Positions 10,760 to 23,300 of a stretch of DNA of 64,000 nt are shown here, in pieces (positions within the stretch are counted from its first letter, which is position 1; every line of letters begins with the position of its first letter). The position numbers and the translations under genes are program-made. This DNA is from Metridium senile (Eukaryota; Cnidaria; Anthozoa; Actiniaria; Metridiidae), in contig OX459106.1 of assembly GCA_949775045.1 (NCBI GenBank), positions 622,501-686,500 on the forward strand, written 5' to 3'. Under the pieces are notes generated by a model. That model did not search any database. It saw nothing but the letters and a program-made list of their open reading frames with translations, and was not told where the DNA came from.

Positions 10760-12740
10760 GATTTATAGAAAAAGGATATAGAAAGTTCACAAGACCAATA
10801 ATGCATTTCGTCTTATATTATTATAGGGAATATTAATTCACCTAATACAATATATAGTTCCTCTACGGGATATAGAGAAAATACTCTTATAAATACTCTT
10901 TTTTTTACATAATTGTACAAGCTTGGAACAACCTTCCTGCTTATATAGTAGAAGCAGGCAGACTATCTGCCTTAAACAGTATCTTAACTAATTATCTAGG
11001 CTTAAACTAAGTGTAACTGATATGATTTGTTTACTTACAAATAACATACTTACATATTTATGTATTGATTGATATATCCATTTACTGAAATATTTTCTTA
11101 TCATTCTACTATATATTTATCCATCTATTCGTACATTTGTAGCTTTGCTCATAGAGTGCAATTACCAATTGATTTTTTTTTAGATTATACTAATTGATAA
11201 TTTAAATAATTTACTTACTTTATTCATTTTTAGTATAAATACAAAGGTGATTATACAAAATCGCGCGCTCTGATTGGTTTGCTATCTCGGATTATCAGCC
11301 GATAATCACCTTTTCGGACAAAATGGCCGCCAGTAGTTGTTTTGTCACTGTTAGCAAAGATGAAATTGAAAACTTTAAAGAAAATGCTGTCCCAAAATCG
11401 ACAAAAGAAGCTACTAAGTTTGGAGTCAAGCTATTTTAAGGTATCATAGTAAATTTTCACGTTGTGAAAATCGGTAAATATTCACCGATAATCACTTCGC
11501 CTTCGGCGAATAATTGTTAAATAACAGTTTATAAATTTGATTACACATCACAGAGTGCAATTGTTCAATTGTACTAATTGATTATTTCAGATATTTTACT
11601 TACTATATTCATATGTATTTTTAAATAATATAAATAAGGAGTCTATACTTTATAAGCACATCGTGCTTTTTCTAGACTCCTATTCTTAATCATTGTACAA
11701 TTTTGTAAATTTAGAACTATGATAAATTTGTAATGATGATGATGATTATGAATGAATAAAGATTGATTGATTGATTGATTGATATATTTGTTTGTCATTT
11801 TAGGGAGTTTTTACATAGGGATAACCTCTTAACTTCCTTTCTAGATGCCCTTTTTAGTTGTTTTTGTAGTGTTTCGTCTGCTCTATTCAGATTTTATATT
11901 TTGTATATGTATCTATTTAGTTGCATCTGGGATAAATCTTTATTGTATTGTATTGTATTGTATTGTATTACTGATTACTGATTGGTCAAATTAAAATCAA
12001 AAGTTGGGAGTACTCTGTTTAACATTGCGCTCAAGACGGCTTCGTTAACATCGAGGTTTTCATAACCACATTCCAACAGGGAGGCATGCTTCAGATTGAC
12101 AACTAGGTACACATATACATCTAGATCTAATTGCAAGAATGTTTCACATGAGAAAAGAACATTAGTAATTTAGTAAAAAAAGGAATAACAAAAGTTCAGC
12201 TCGAGTGTTATTCTTTTGTCTTTTAATTAATTGCTTTCCCGCAAAATTACAAAAGTCAGTACAACGTTGTTGCATTTAGGTGTATCTTACTGCGTTTCTC
12301 ATGATAGCATGGCAGTTTCTTATCGGGAAAATCTTCTTCACATAGCGAGAAATCCTTTGTTTATCCTCTGAGTTTAAATTGTCAGCCATATTTATTATAA
12401 CGCGTTTGCATACTTCACTCGTCCCAGGCCAGAAGCTCGATAGGAAAATGGCTAATTGCTGTGGAATAGACCGCAAACATCATATCCATTACATTGCGAC
12501 TACTCAAAGCAAGGCCACCAAACAAAATTTTCACAAATTATTCAACACCTATACAAGACAATTCTGGTGTTTTTTTTTTTTGTCGACACTTTGATATTGT
12601 ATTTCGACAGTAAAATTTCCTGAATCTTAGATTCCTCGTAATTCTATTGTTTAGATACTTGGACGTGATTGGATGATTTGTGAAAAATTTGTTTGGGTGG
12701 CCTTGGTTCGAGTAGTCGTACTGTAAATAGATTCAAATTT
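10760..12740. other. Intergenic region downstream of gene A with palindromic remnants
   Basis: No gene. 11240-11530 holds a repeat family with the palindromic motif attatcagccgataat and the end motif cacttcgccttcggcgaataatt; the latter recurs in reverse at about 37796. 11745-11785 contains gatgat and (TTGA)n; 11937-11970 is (TATTG)n. 12130-12220 has a hairpin-like pair (ggaataacaaaag / cttttgt). Confidence 0.5.
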
Positions 12741-12741
12741 T

Positions 12742-13100
12742 TACTCTGAAATAGAGCGCAAACAATATATCCATGAAATAGAATCAAATTACTACTGTGG
12801 AATAGAGCGCAGACACTATATCCATGAAATAGAATCAAATTGTTACTGTGAAATAGAGCGCAAACAATATATCCATGAAATAGAATAAAATTGTTACTGT
12901 GTAATAGAGCGCAGACACTATACACATGAAATAAAATGAAATATTTACTGTGAAATAGAGCGCAAACACTATATCCATGAAATAGAATCAATTGAAATTG
13001 CTACTGTGGAATAGAGCGCAAAAACTATATCCATAAAATATGAAATCTGCACTGTGGAAAAGAGCGCAAATTGCTACAGTGGAATAGAGCACTAACATTA
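12742..13100. repeat. Minisatellite of about 50-60 bp (gaaatagagcgcaaac family), copy A
   Basis: Repeated units contain gaaatagagcgcaaac followed by atatccatgaaatagaat, about seven degenerate copies. A second block of the same family is at 17153-17460. Isolated echoes of the ccatgaaatagaat part occur near 37548. Confidence 0.85.
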
Positions 13101-13615
13101 AATGAAATAAAAAAGCTAAAATATTTTATTAAACATTAACTTTCATAGAATATATATCAATATCAACACAACTTTAAAAAAACTATATTTGTATAATTTC
13201 ATTTTTTTTTATTTACTTATATTAAAATAAACATTTAAAAAATGAATATTACTAGATTGAATGACTTTTTAACGAATGATAGCTATTGTAATTCAAATCA
13301 AACAAATTGTTATTCAAATCAAACAAATTGTTATTCAAATCAAACAAATTTGAATTACAATATCTACACTCAAAAACAGGCATTACTCCAACGAAGAACT
13401 TTAAAAATGTCAAAAACGTCAGTTTCACTATATTTGTATTTTATGCTATATATTTGCAATTTTACTTCGACAAAGGATTTATGTCAAAAACGTCTGTAAG
13501 TACATGTAACACTCCCTCCTACGTGGCGTATAATATACATTGTTTTGCTCTGCTGAAGGAATAATGTCTTCATGCTCAAAACTCTTTTTCATCTATGTAT
13601 AAGTTGACGTTGTTG
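12839..13615. repeat. Segmental duplication, copy A (partner 17151-17958)
   Basis: Minisatellite units plus about 500 bp of flanking sequence, including a short repeat of attcaaatcaaacaaattgt (three copies here, two in copy B) and an identical run-in to the 84-bp array, recur at 17151-17958 with a few substitutions and small indels. Short ORFs inside are not supported as genes. Confidence 0.85.
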
Positions 13616-14129
13616 CAGGTTGTAGACGATTTTTGCAAACTTACTATGTATCTGGGTGTTTGAGCTTTCTGTGAATAAGGTACTGATCATGACACGTGAC
13701 AGGTTGTAGAAGATTTTTGCAAACTTACAACGTCTCTGGGTGTTTGAGCTATCTGTGAATAAGGTACTTATCATGACACGTGACAGGTTGTAGACGATTG
13801 TTGCAAACTTACAATGTCTCAGGGTGTTTGAGTTTTCTGTGAATAAGGTACTTATCATGACACGTGACAGGTTGTAGACGATTTTTGCAAACTTACAACG
13901 TCTCAGGGTGTTTGAGCTTTCTGTGAATAAGTTACTAATCATGACACGTGACAGGTTGTAGAAGATTTTTGCAAACTTACAACGTCTCAGGGTGTTTGAG
14001 CTTTCTGTGAATAAGTTACTGATCATGACACGTGACAGGTTGTAGAAGTTTTTTGCAAATTTACAACGTCTCTGGGTGTTTGAGATTTCTGTAAAATAAG
14101 GTACTTATCATGACACGTGACAGGTTGTA
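13616..14129. repeat. 84-bp minisatellite, short block (about 6 units)
   Basis: Tandem units start caggttgtagacgatttt and contain gcaaacttacaacgtct and gatcatgacacgtga. This is the same 84-bp unit as the long array at 17959-20397. Because 84 is a multiple of three, long apparent ORFs result on the minus strand. They are artefacts. Confidence 0.9.
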
Positions 14130-14149
14130 CACTCTTCTGTAGCATATGC

Positions 14150-14880
14150 CTCGACCAACAAAATCAATAAACAAACATATCCACAACTTATACAACATAA
14201 AGTGCTGACATACAAAACAAACACAAACACACTACCTCACATCAAACCACTTTATCACACATATCAAACTATATCACACAAAACTACATCACACAATACA
14301 CAACACAAGATACAACTCACTAAATTACACGCTACATTACATCATACAACAATGAAATACAATACATAACATTTTGCACTAAACCACAACACACCATATT
14401 CAACACCACACCGCATGACACTACACCACATTACATTACATTCAACGCAACACAACACATATTAGGAACCAAACAAATGACACACAATAAATTTAAAGCA
14501 TCTAACCACAAAAACACAACACACTACAAAACACTACCTTACTGAATTCTATGTCACACTACCTCACATCAAACCACTTTATCACACGTATATCAAACGA
14601 TATCACACAAAACTACATCACACCACACATAACACAACATACATCTCACTAGATTACACACTACATTACATCATACAACAATGAAATACAATACATAACA
14701 TTCTGTACTGAACCACAACACACCATATTCAACACTACACCACATTACACTACACCACATTACATTACATTCAACGCAACACAACACATATTATTATACT
14801 ATGCATCATCTGTCGCATATGTTTTCTTCAACACGACCACTAAACTAACTTATACACACTTGCACTCACATTTATTATGG
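14150..14880. repeat. Degenerate ACACTACATTACA-type DNA with an internal direct duplication
   Basis: About 230 bp starting ctacctcacatcaaacca at 14233 recurs about 327 bp further on (from about 14560) with minor differences. The whole stretch is biased toward A, C and T on this strand. No gene. Confidence 0.75.
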
Positions 14881-14910
14881 ATATATGATAATACATTACA
14901 ACAAATTAAA

Positions 14911-15174
14911 ATACATTACATTACATTACATTACATTACATTACATTACATTACATTACATTACATTACATTACATTACATTACATTACATTACATTACA
15001 TTACATTACATTACATTACATTACATTACATTACATTACATTACATTACATTACATTACATTACATTACATTACATTACATTACATTACATTACATTACA
15101 TTACATTACATTACATTACATTACATTACATTACATTACATTACATTACATTACATTACATTACATTACATTAC
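14911..15174. repeat. (TACAT)n pentanucleotide microsatellite, about 53 units
   Basis: Uninterrupted ttacattaca array of about 264 bp. It creates meaningless poly-(HYITL) reading frames. Confidence 0.98.
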
Positions 15175-17150
15175 AGTGCCTCAACTTAATACATTACACT
15201 ACATCACAGTACAGTACGTGCATTGCCTTACCTCACTCTATATTACACTACATCACATGACATTGCCTTACCTTACCCTACGTCACATTACATTCAAATG
15301 CATTTCATACAAAACATTACATCACAGTGTACATTACATAACATTACATATACTCGTTCACCACTCAGTCAATGAAATATTACATATACTTTCATAAAAC
15401 TGTTGCATAAACGCAGGGAAAGTTTTGTATTCCTTCGGGAATCTCAACTCATCACCCCACCAACTCCCATTACCTCCAGCTTCAAAACTCAAACATAAAC
15501 CACTCATAACTACATTTCACAAACACACATAAACTACAAACCCTCCACACTTCACACCCCACCACTTCCCTTACGCGATGAGTTGGTACGAAAACCTGTT
15601 TAGTAATATGTACATATTTAACATTGACTTTTTGCATTACAAACAATTGGCAATACATCACATTACAATACATTTCGATACATGGTATATTACATCGCTT
15701 TGTACTTCACATTACATCAGACATTGTACATTACACTACATTACATCACTTCAAAATCACATACAATACACTACATTACATTATAGTAAACTACATTACA
15801 TTACATTACTTTTACGACATTATACAACACTATACTACATTACAGTAAATCACATCACATTACACTGCATTACATTAAATTGTACATTACATTATACATC
15901 ACATTACACTGTACATTTAATCACGTTTAATCACTTTACATTGTCCATTACATTACAAAACAATTTGCAATACATTACATCACATTACAATACATTTCGA
16001 TACATGGTATATTACATTACATCACATTGCACCACAATAAAACACTACACGTTAAACCTTACAACATTTTTGCGGACAATTATCCGCCGTTATTCAGAAC
16101 ACATCCATACCTTACACTTATACCTGGACTTTTATGCCAGTACGGCCATAATACGATAAGTATTCACTCTCACTCCCACCCATTAACATATCAATTACAC
16201 AATTACCATTATATTCATGCCTTTCATTCCATCATATACGCTTTTGTATCATATACGTGACCGCCTCGTAAGTCGATAGTACACGTAGGGTGAGCTTGCG
16301 GCCGTGAGTTATGAAACGTGAAGGTCCTAACCTCTACCATTTGTCTCAACCCCTAACGATTAGCTTATGGTAGGACTATCGACTTATCTACCCTTCGGTT
16401 TCCCTTCCCTTCCTATGTTTATACGTCCCCTCCCTCCATCGAGGCAGTCACGTATTTCCACAAGAACTCGAGTTCACTTTGCGCCTTCTTCTATACATAT
16501 CATGGTTTATAATTGCTGTTATTTTCACATTATTTTTACATTTTATTTCCACATTTTGATGTACTTTTCGTTTATTAATTCCCTTAACTTTCATCATACC
16601 ACCGTTTGTTCCACACTTACAGTCGGTTCATACACATCGCTCTTGCATTAAACGCTTATGAACTCAAAGTATATTTCTTAAAATAACACCGGATATTTCT
16701 CGCATTAAACCGGGACTTACACCACCTACAACCCAAAGAAACACTTCTACCTAAGCTTTTAAAAAAATACATAATATATATTTCTTAAAAAGAACACCAC
16801 CTACAACATACGCAAACACTTCTTAACATAAGCACTTAAGAATTACACATACATTTATTAAAAAAAACAATTACGCATATACTTTATAAAATAAAGTATG
16901 ACTCGTACATAATTTCAGAACTTCTAAGAAGAATAAAATAGGCAAACACTTCATACACATTTAATAACAACACCCACAATGCACACACACTTTTATAGAA
17001 AAGAACAAACAACATGTATTTCCTACATACAAACATATTTTTTATATAAAGGAATGAAAACTTTTAAACATATTTATATATACTTACACACACATTTCCT
17101 AGAGGAAACATAAGCACTTAAGAGGCACATATATATTTTATAAAAAAAAA
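15175..17150. other. Degenerate TACATTACA-derived and AC-rich non-coding DNA
   Basis: 15175-16060 is decayed pentanucleotide sequence. 16060-16660 is more complex but has no recognisable gene. 16670-17150 contains degenerate repeats of the type acaccacctacaac / aaacacttcttaacataagcactt. Confidence 0.6.
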
Positions 17151-17958
17151 ATTGTTACTGTGAAATAGAGCGCAAACAATATATCCATGAAATAGAATAA
17201 AATTGTTACTGTGTACGTAATAGAGCGCAGACACTATACACATGAAATAAAATGAAATATTTACTGTGAAATAGAGCGCAAACACTATATCCATGAAATA
17301 GAATCAATTGAAATTGCTACTGTGGAATAGAGCGCAAAAACTATATCCATAAAATATGAAATTACTACTGTGGATTAGAGCGCAAAAACTATATCCATAA
17401 AATATGAAATCGCTACTGTGGAAAACAGCGCAAATTGCTACAGTGGAATAGAGCACTAACATTAAATGAAATAAAAAAGCTAAAATATTTTATTAAACAT
17501 TAACTTTCATAGAATATATATCAATATCAACAAAACTTTAAAAAGGATATATTTGTATAATTTCATATTTTATATATACTTATATTAAAATAAAAATTTA
17601 AAAAAATGAATATTACTAGATTGAATGACTTTTTAACGAATGATAGCTATTGTAATTCAAATCAAACAAATTGTTATTCAAATCAAACAAATTTGAATTA
17701 CAATATCTACACTCAAAAACAGGCATTACTCCGACGAAGAACTTTAAAAATGTTAAAAACGTCAGTTTCGCTATATTTGTATTTCATGCTATATATTTGC
17801 AATTTTACTTCGACAAAGGATTTATGTCAAAAACGTCTGTAAGTACATGTAACACTCCCTCCTACGTGGCGTATAATATACATTGTTTTGCTCTGCTGAA
17901 GGAATAATGTCTTCATGCTCAAAACTCTTTTTCATCTATGTATAAGTTGACGTTCTTG
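17151..17958. repeat. Segmental duplication, copy B
   Basis: Partner of 12839-13615, in the same order: gaaatagagcgcaaac minisatellite, the AT-rich spacer, the attcaaatcaaacaaattg repeat, then entry into the 84-bp array. It carries two extra minisatellite units and one fewer attcaaatc unit than copy A. Confidence 0.85.
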
Positions 17959-20397
17959 CAGGTTGTAGACGATTTTTGCAAACTTACAATGTATCTGGGT
18001 GTTTGAGCTATCTGTGAATAAGGTACTTATCATGACACGTGACAGGTTGTAGAAGATTTTTGCAAACTTACAACGTCTCTGGGTGTTTGAGCTTTCTGTG
18101 AATAAGGTACTTATCATGACACGTGAAGAAGATTTTTGTTGTAGAAGATTTTTGCAAACATACAACGTCTCTGGGTGTTTGAGCTTTCTGTGAAGGTACT
18201 AATCATGACACGTGACAGGTTGTAGACGATTTTTGCAAACTTACAACCTCTCAGGGTGTTTGAGCTATCTGTGAATAAGGTACTGATCATGACACGTGAC
18301 AGGTTGTAGACGATTGTTGCAAACTTACAACGTCTCTGGGTGTTTGAGGTTTCTGTGAATAAGGTACTTATCATGACACGTGACAGGTTGTAGAAGAATT
18401 TTGCAAATTTACAACGTCTCTGGGTGTTTGAGCTTTCTGTGAATAAGGTACTGATCATGACACGTGACAGGTTGTAGACGATTGTTGCAAACTTACAACG
18501 TCTCTGGGTGTTTGAGGTTTCTGTGAATAAGGTACTGATCATGACACGTGACAGGTTGTAGACGATTTTTGCAAACTTACAACCTCTCAGGGTGTTTGAG
18601 CTATCTGTGAATAAGGTACTGATCATGACACGTGACAGGTTGTAGACGATTGTTGCAAACTTACAACGTCTCTGGGTGTTTGAGGTTTCTGTGAATAAGG
18701 TACTGATCATGACACGTGACAGGTTGTAGAAGATTTTTGCAAATTTACAACGTCTCTGGGTGTTTGAGTTTTCTGTGAATAAGGTACTGATCATGACACG
18801 TGACAGGTTGTAGACGATTGTTGCAAACTTACAACGTCTCAGGGTGTTTGAGCTTTCTGTGAATAAGTTACTAATCATGACACGTGACAGGTTGTAGAAG
18901 ATTTTTGCAAACTTACAACGTCTCAGGGTGTTTGAGCTTTCTGTGAATAAGTTACTGATCATGACACGTGACAGGTTGTAGAAGTTTTTTGCAAATTTAC
19001 AACGTCTGGGTGTTTGAGCTTTCTGTGAATAAGGTACTGATCATGACACGTGACAGGTTGTAGACGATTTTTGCAAACTTACAACGTCTCTGGGTGTTTG
19101 AGCTTTCTGTGAATAAGGTACTGATCATGTCACGTGACAGGTTGTAGAAGATGTTTGCAAACTTACAACGTCGCTGGGTGTTTGAGCTTTCTGTGAATAA
19201 GGTACTGATCATGACACGTGACAGGTTGTAGAAGTTTTTTGCAAATTTACAACGTCTCTGGGTGTTTAAGATTTCTGTGAATAAGGTACTTATCATGACA
19301 CGTGACAGGTTGTAGACGATTTTTGCAAACTTACAATGTATCAGGGTGTTTGAGGTTTTTGTGAATAAGGTACTTATCATGACACGTGACAGGTTGTAGA
19401 CGATTTTTGCAAACTTACAATGTCTCATGGTGTTTGAGCTTTCTGTGAATAAGGTACTGATCATGACACGTGACAGGTTGTAGACGATTTTTGCAAACTT
19501 ACAACGTCTCTGGGTGTTTGAGCTTTCTGTGAATAAGGTACTGATCATGACACGTGACAGGTTGTAGAAGATGTTTGCAAACTTACAACGTCGCTGGGTG
19601 TTTGAGCTTTCTGTGAATAAGGTACTGATCATGACACGTGACAGGTTGTAGAAGTTTTTTGCAAATTTACAACGTCTCTGGGTGTTTGAGATTTCTGTGA
19701 ATAAGGTACTTATCATGACACGTGACAGGTTGTAGACGATTTTTGCAAACTTACAATGTCTCAGGGTGTTTGAGGTTTTTGTGAATATGGTACTTATCAT
19801 GACACGTGACAGGTTGTAGACGATTTTTGCAAACTTACAACGTCTCAGGGTGTTCGAGCTTTCTGTGAATAAGTTACTGATCATGACACGTGACAGGTTG
19901 TTGACGATTTTTGCAAACTTACAATGTCTCAGGGTGTTTGAGCTTTCTGTGAATAAGGTACTGATCATGACACGTGACAGGTTGTTGACGATTTTTGCAA
20001 ACTTACAATGTCTCAGGGTGTTTGAGCTTTCTGTGAATAAGTTACTGATCATAACACGTGACAGGTTGTAAAAGTTTTTTGCAAATTTACAACGTCTCTG
20101 AGTGTTTGAGATTTCTGTGAATAAGGTACTTATCATGACACGTGACAGGTTGTAGACGATTTTTGCAAACTTACAACGTCTCAGGGTGTTTGAGCTTTCT
20201 GTGAATAAGTTACTCATCATGACACGTGATAGGTTGTTGACGATTTTTGCAAACTTACAATGTCTCAGGGTGTTTGAGCTTTCTGTGAATAAGTTACTGA
20301 TCATGACACGTGACAGGTTGTTGACGATTTTTGCAAACTTACAATGTCTCAGGGTGTTTGAGCTTTCTGTGAATAAGGTACTGACCATGAGACGTGA
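17959..20397. repeat. 84-bp minisatellite, long array (about 29 units)
   Basis: The period of 84 bp was measured at 19054 to 19138. Read on the minus strand, each unit has an exon-like part homologous to the last ~55 bp of the zinc-finger ORF (gtcagtaccttattcacag ... caaacaccctgagac) followed by gtaagtttgc, a strong splice-donor match, and about 20 bp of intron-like sequence. A higher-order period of 420 bp (5 units) is visible: the variant gttgtagaagatgtttgc occurs at 19141 and 19561. The unit nearest the gene (20314-20397) contains the ORF's own 3' end. A few units are shortened (near 18120-18200 and 19010). Confidence 0.93.
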
Positions 20398-23300
20398 ACG
20401 CCGTGGATCTCGAGCAGATATTACATACCCATATCGACATCTTTCTTCCAGCATAATCCGCACGTGGAGATGAGGATATCTCAGAGTGGTCAGCAGATAT
20501 CAGGTAGTTGTCATTCTGGTTACTATTTAAGAAATAGTTTACACTTGTTGGCTGTTCATTTTTAGTATCAATGTAACTGGTCATTGGGAGGATTTGTGTT
20601 GTCACTTGGGAAAGGTCGTCCGTTTCACTTGAAATACTCTGGATTACTTCTTTGTGTCTATCGCTTATCACGGCACACATTTGCTGGGCTGGTTGTGAAA
20701 AATCACTCGTTCCAATACCAACATGGCTGATGGCGACAGCTTTCGCAGTTTGTTTATGCTCAATGCCAACATTTTGTGTCTTCACGGTCGAAGGATCGTC
20801 CTTAACACTACGTTTTTGACGATTTTTTATTCTTGTTCTCCGGCTCATCTTCAGTCGCTTCAGTTTCGACGATTGCAAACGAGTAATATTATTTAATTCA
20901 CTTTCAGCTTGTCGTTTTCTCGAATCAGCCTTCTTATAAATTTGTCTTGTAGTTCTTGTTAACCGTTTGTGGACTTGAGTCTTTGTGGATATTAATGCTG
21001 TATTTTTGGCGTTGCTTAGCAACGTTGGATGTTGTCTGTTCTTAACATTTTTCGTGCTACTGTGAGCGGGATTCTGGACGTTGCTTAGCGACGCTGTACG
21101 TTGTGTCGACTGCACGTGGTTCGTCGTATGCGTTCGGTAGTGCAGAACCAACTGAGTTGTTGTAAGGAAAGCAGTTTCACAGACTGTGCACCGTAATGAT
21201 CTTGTTTTTTCTGAATGTTTTAATAGGAGATGATTTGTTAACTGCTCTTGTGAAGCAACTATGAAACCACAGCGATGACAAGTTATCTTTACAGTAGGAG
21301 TTTCGTCATCTGTGTGTTGCGCTTGAATGGTTTTGGAAGTGTTGGTACCGTGTGTCGTCGAACTTTTCTTTGAAGGCCGTCCTACGAGTGGCTTTGAGCT
21401 TGTGTTTAAAGGTTGTTCTACGTGGAGCGTGGAAATTGCCTTCGAAGTCTCTCCGTGCTGCGTCAAACTTTTCTTTGGAGGTCGTTCTTTGTGTGGCATA
21501 GAAGTTGTGTTTGAAGAATCTCCCTCATGCTGTGTCACACTTGTTTTTAAAGGTCGTCCTTTGCGTTGTGTCAAACTTTTCTTTGAAGGTCGTCCTTCAG
21601 GTTGCGTCAAACTTGTTTTTGGAGGTCGTTCTATGTGTGGTGTAGAATAAGTTGTGTTTGAAGAATCTCCTTCATGCTGTGTCACACTTGTTTTTAAAGG
21701 TCGTCCTTTGCGTTGTGTCAAACTTGTCTTTGAAGGTCGTCCTTCGCGTTGCGTCAAACTTGTTTTTAAAGGTCGTCCTTCGCAATGCGTCAAACTTGTC
21801 TCAGTTGGATGTCGTTTTAAACGTGGCATCGAACTTGTGTTGGAAGTTTCTCCATGCTGTGTCAAACTTGTATTTAAAGTCGTTCCATGCTGTGTCGAAC
21901 TTATATTTGGAGGTCGTCCTCGTCCTAAGCATGGCATCGAACTTGTCTTTGAAGTTTCTTTTCCGTGTTGCGTCAAATATGTTTTTGAACCTTTCTTTGG
22001 AGGTCGTCCTAAGCGTGGCAACGAAATTGTGTTGAAAGAATCTCCTTCGTGTGGCATCAAAGGTGTCTTTGAAGTCTCCCCCACACTTGTTGAATCATCC
22101 CCATTCGCGTGCCCGTCCTGGTCCTCTTCCTGCTCACAATACTTTCGTTTCAGGCTCTGACCGGTGTTCTTGTATACTTCAGAGAAAAAGTGTCGATCCA
22201 TGTGTTTCGTATAGCACTTATAGTAGTCGAACGTTCTGAAGCATTTGTTACACGTGAAGCTGTGCTTCCTCTTGTGAGACTGGGGTATACTCGGGGTAGT
22301 AGTTTTATTCTTATTTGGTGTACCAGTACTAGTTGATCTTGTTGGATGCCTGAGGTGAGTTGTGAGTTCAGAGTTGTGTTTGTCCTGTAGAGTTGTACTA
22401 ACTGATTTGTGGTCGTTTGTGTCTTCATCGGTTGAATTGGTAAACGAAGGTGCTGGAGGTATGGAACCAGTACATGTTTTAAACACATCCGTTTGTCGTT
22501 CAGTTGGGTTTTTGAACACAGCTTTCTTTCCATTACAGGGATAATTCATCTCCTCTGAGCTAGACATTTGAAATTCGTTGGTCTCGTTCACTGTGCTTTG
22601 GGGATCCGTTATTTCGTGAACAATTTGTGACAATGAGGACAGCAAGGAGTTTACTGATGTGCCTGGGTGTTTAGCATTTTGTGTAGTTTTCCAAAGTGTT
22701 TCGGCTTCATTGATTCGGTTACTTTGAGGCAAGACTTCTTCTTGGTTGCTATGTATAGTTTGGTTGGGAATTAAAGTCGAAATTTGACGTTTCATTGGGA
22801 GATTTCGCGTCTCTTTAAGACCATCATAAGGAACATCTTCTTTGGAAAAACGTGCGTTGTCTTTGATGGTACTGTCCTGATGTTCTACAGAAATAGTATC
22901 CTGATGGATACCAATACTATCGGCCTGAAAATCGATTTTGCTGCTTCCAAAGTCATTCCTCTGTGAAGTTCGTTGGTTTTCTACAAAAGAGGCAATGTCT
23001 GTTTCGTTTTGCATCTCCAAGCTTGCATCGTTTCCCACTATTGTCGATTTATTAGTGTTTGATCCATGATTAGTAGTTGGGTGTTCTGCAGAAGAATCGT
23101 TTTCCTTCCATGTCTGCATTGTGGATTTTATATACACTTTCGGATATCTGACACTTGTATTTAAAAGTTTGCCTGGTGAAGATCTTGGTTGTTCTGCGAG
23201 TAACGTTGCATCGGATAAACTGTTTGTTTCTTCCTGTTCGTCAAGTTTTCTTTTCTTTATATGTCTCTCTTTGCTGTACTCAGTCTCAGCTACTTCGCTA

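Noticed and set aside
14860..16159. Poly-(HYITL) ORFs
   Set aside because: Translation of the TACAT microsatellite and its decayed flanks.
13616..20397. CRISPR array
   Set aside because: The repeats are contiguous 84-bp units without unique spacers, in a eukaryotic context with no cas genes.
18114..20463. Long minus-strand ORFs with 28-residue repeats ('MISTLFTESSNTQRRCKFAK')
   Set aside because: The 84-bp unit is a multiple of three, so the frame stays open. The frame differs from the homologous zinc-finger reading frame, so this is not an extension of that protein.
22150..22533. Minus-strand 127-aa Thr-rich ORF and plus-strand Cys/Val-rich ORFs at 21.3-22.2 kb
   Set aside because: Alternative-frame shadows of the zinc-finger coding exon.
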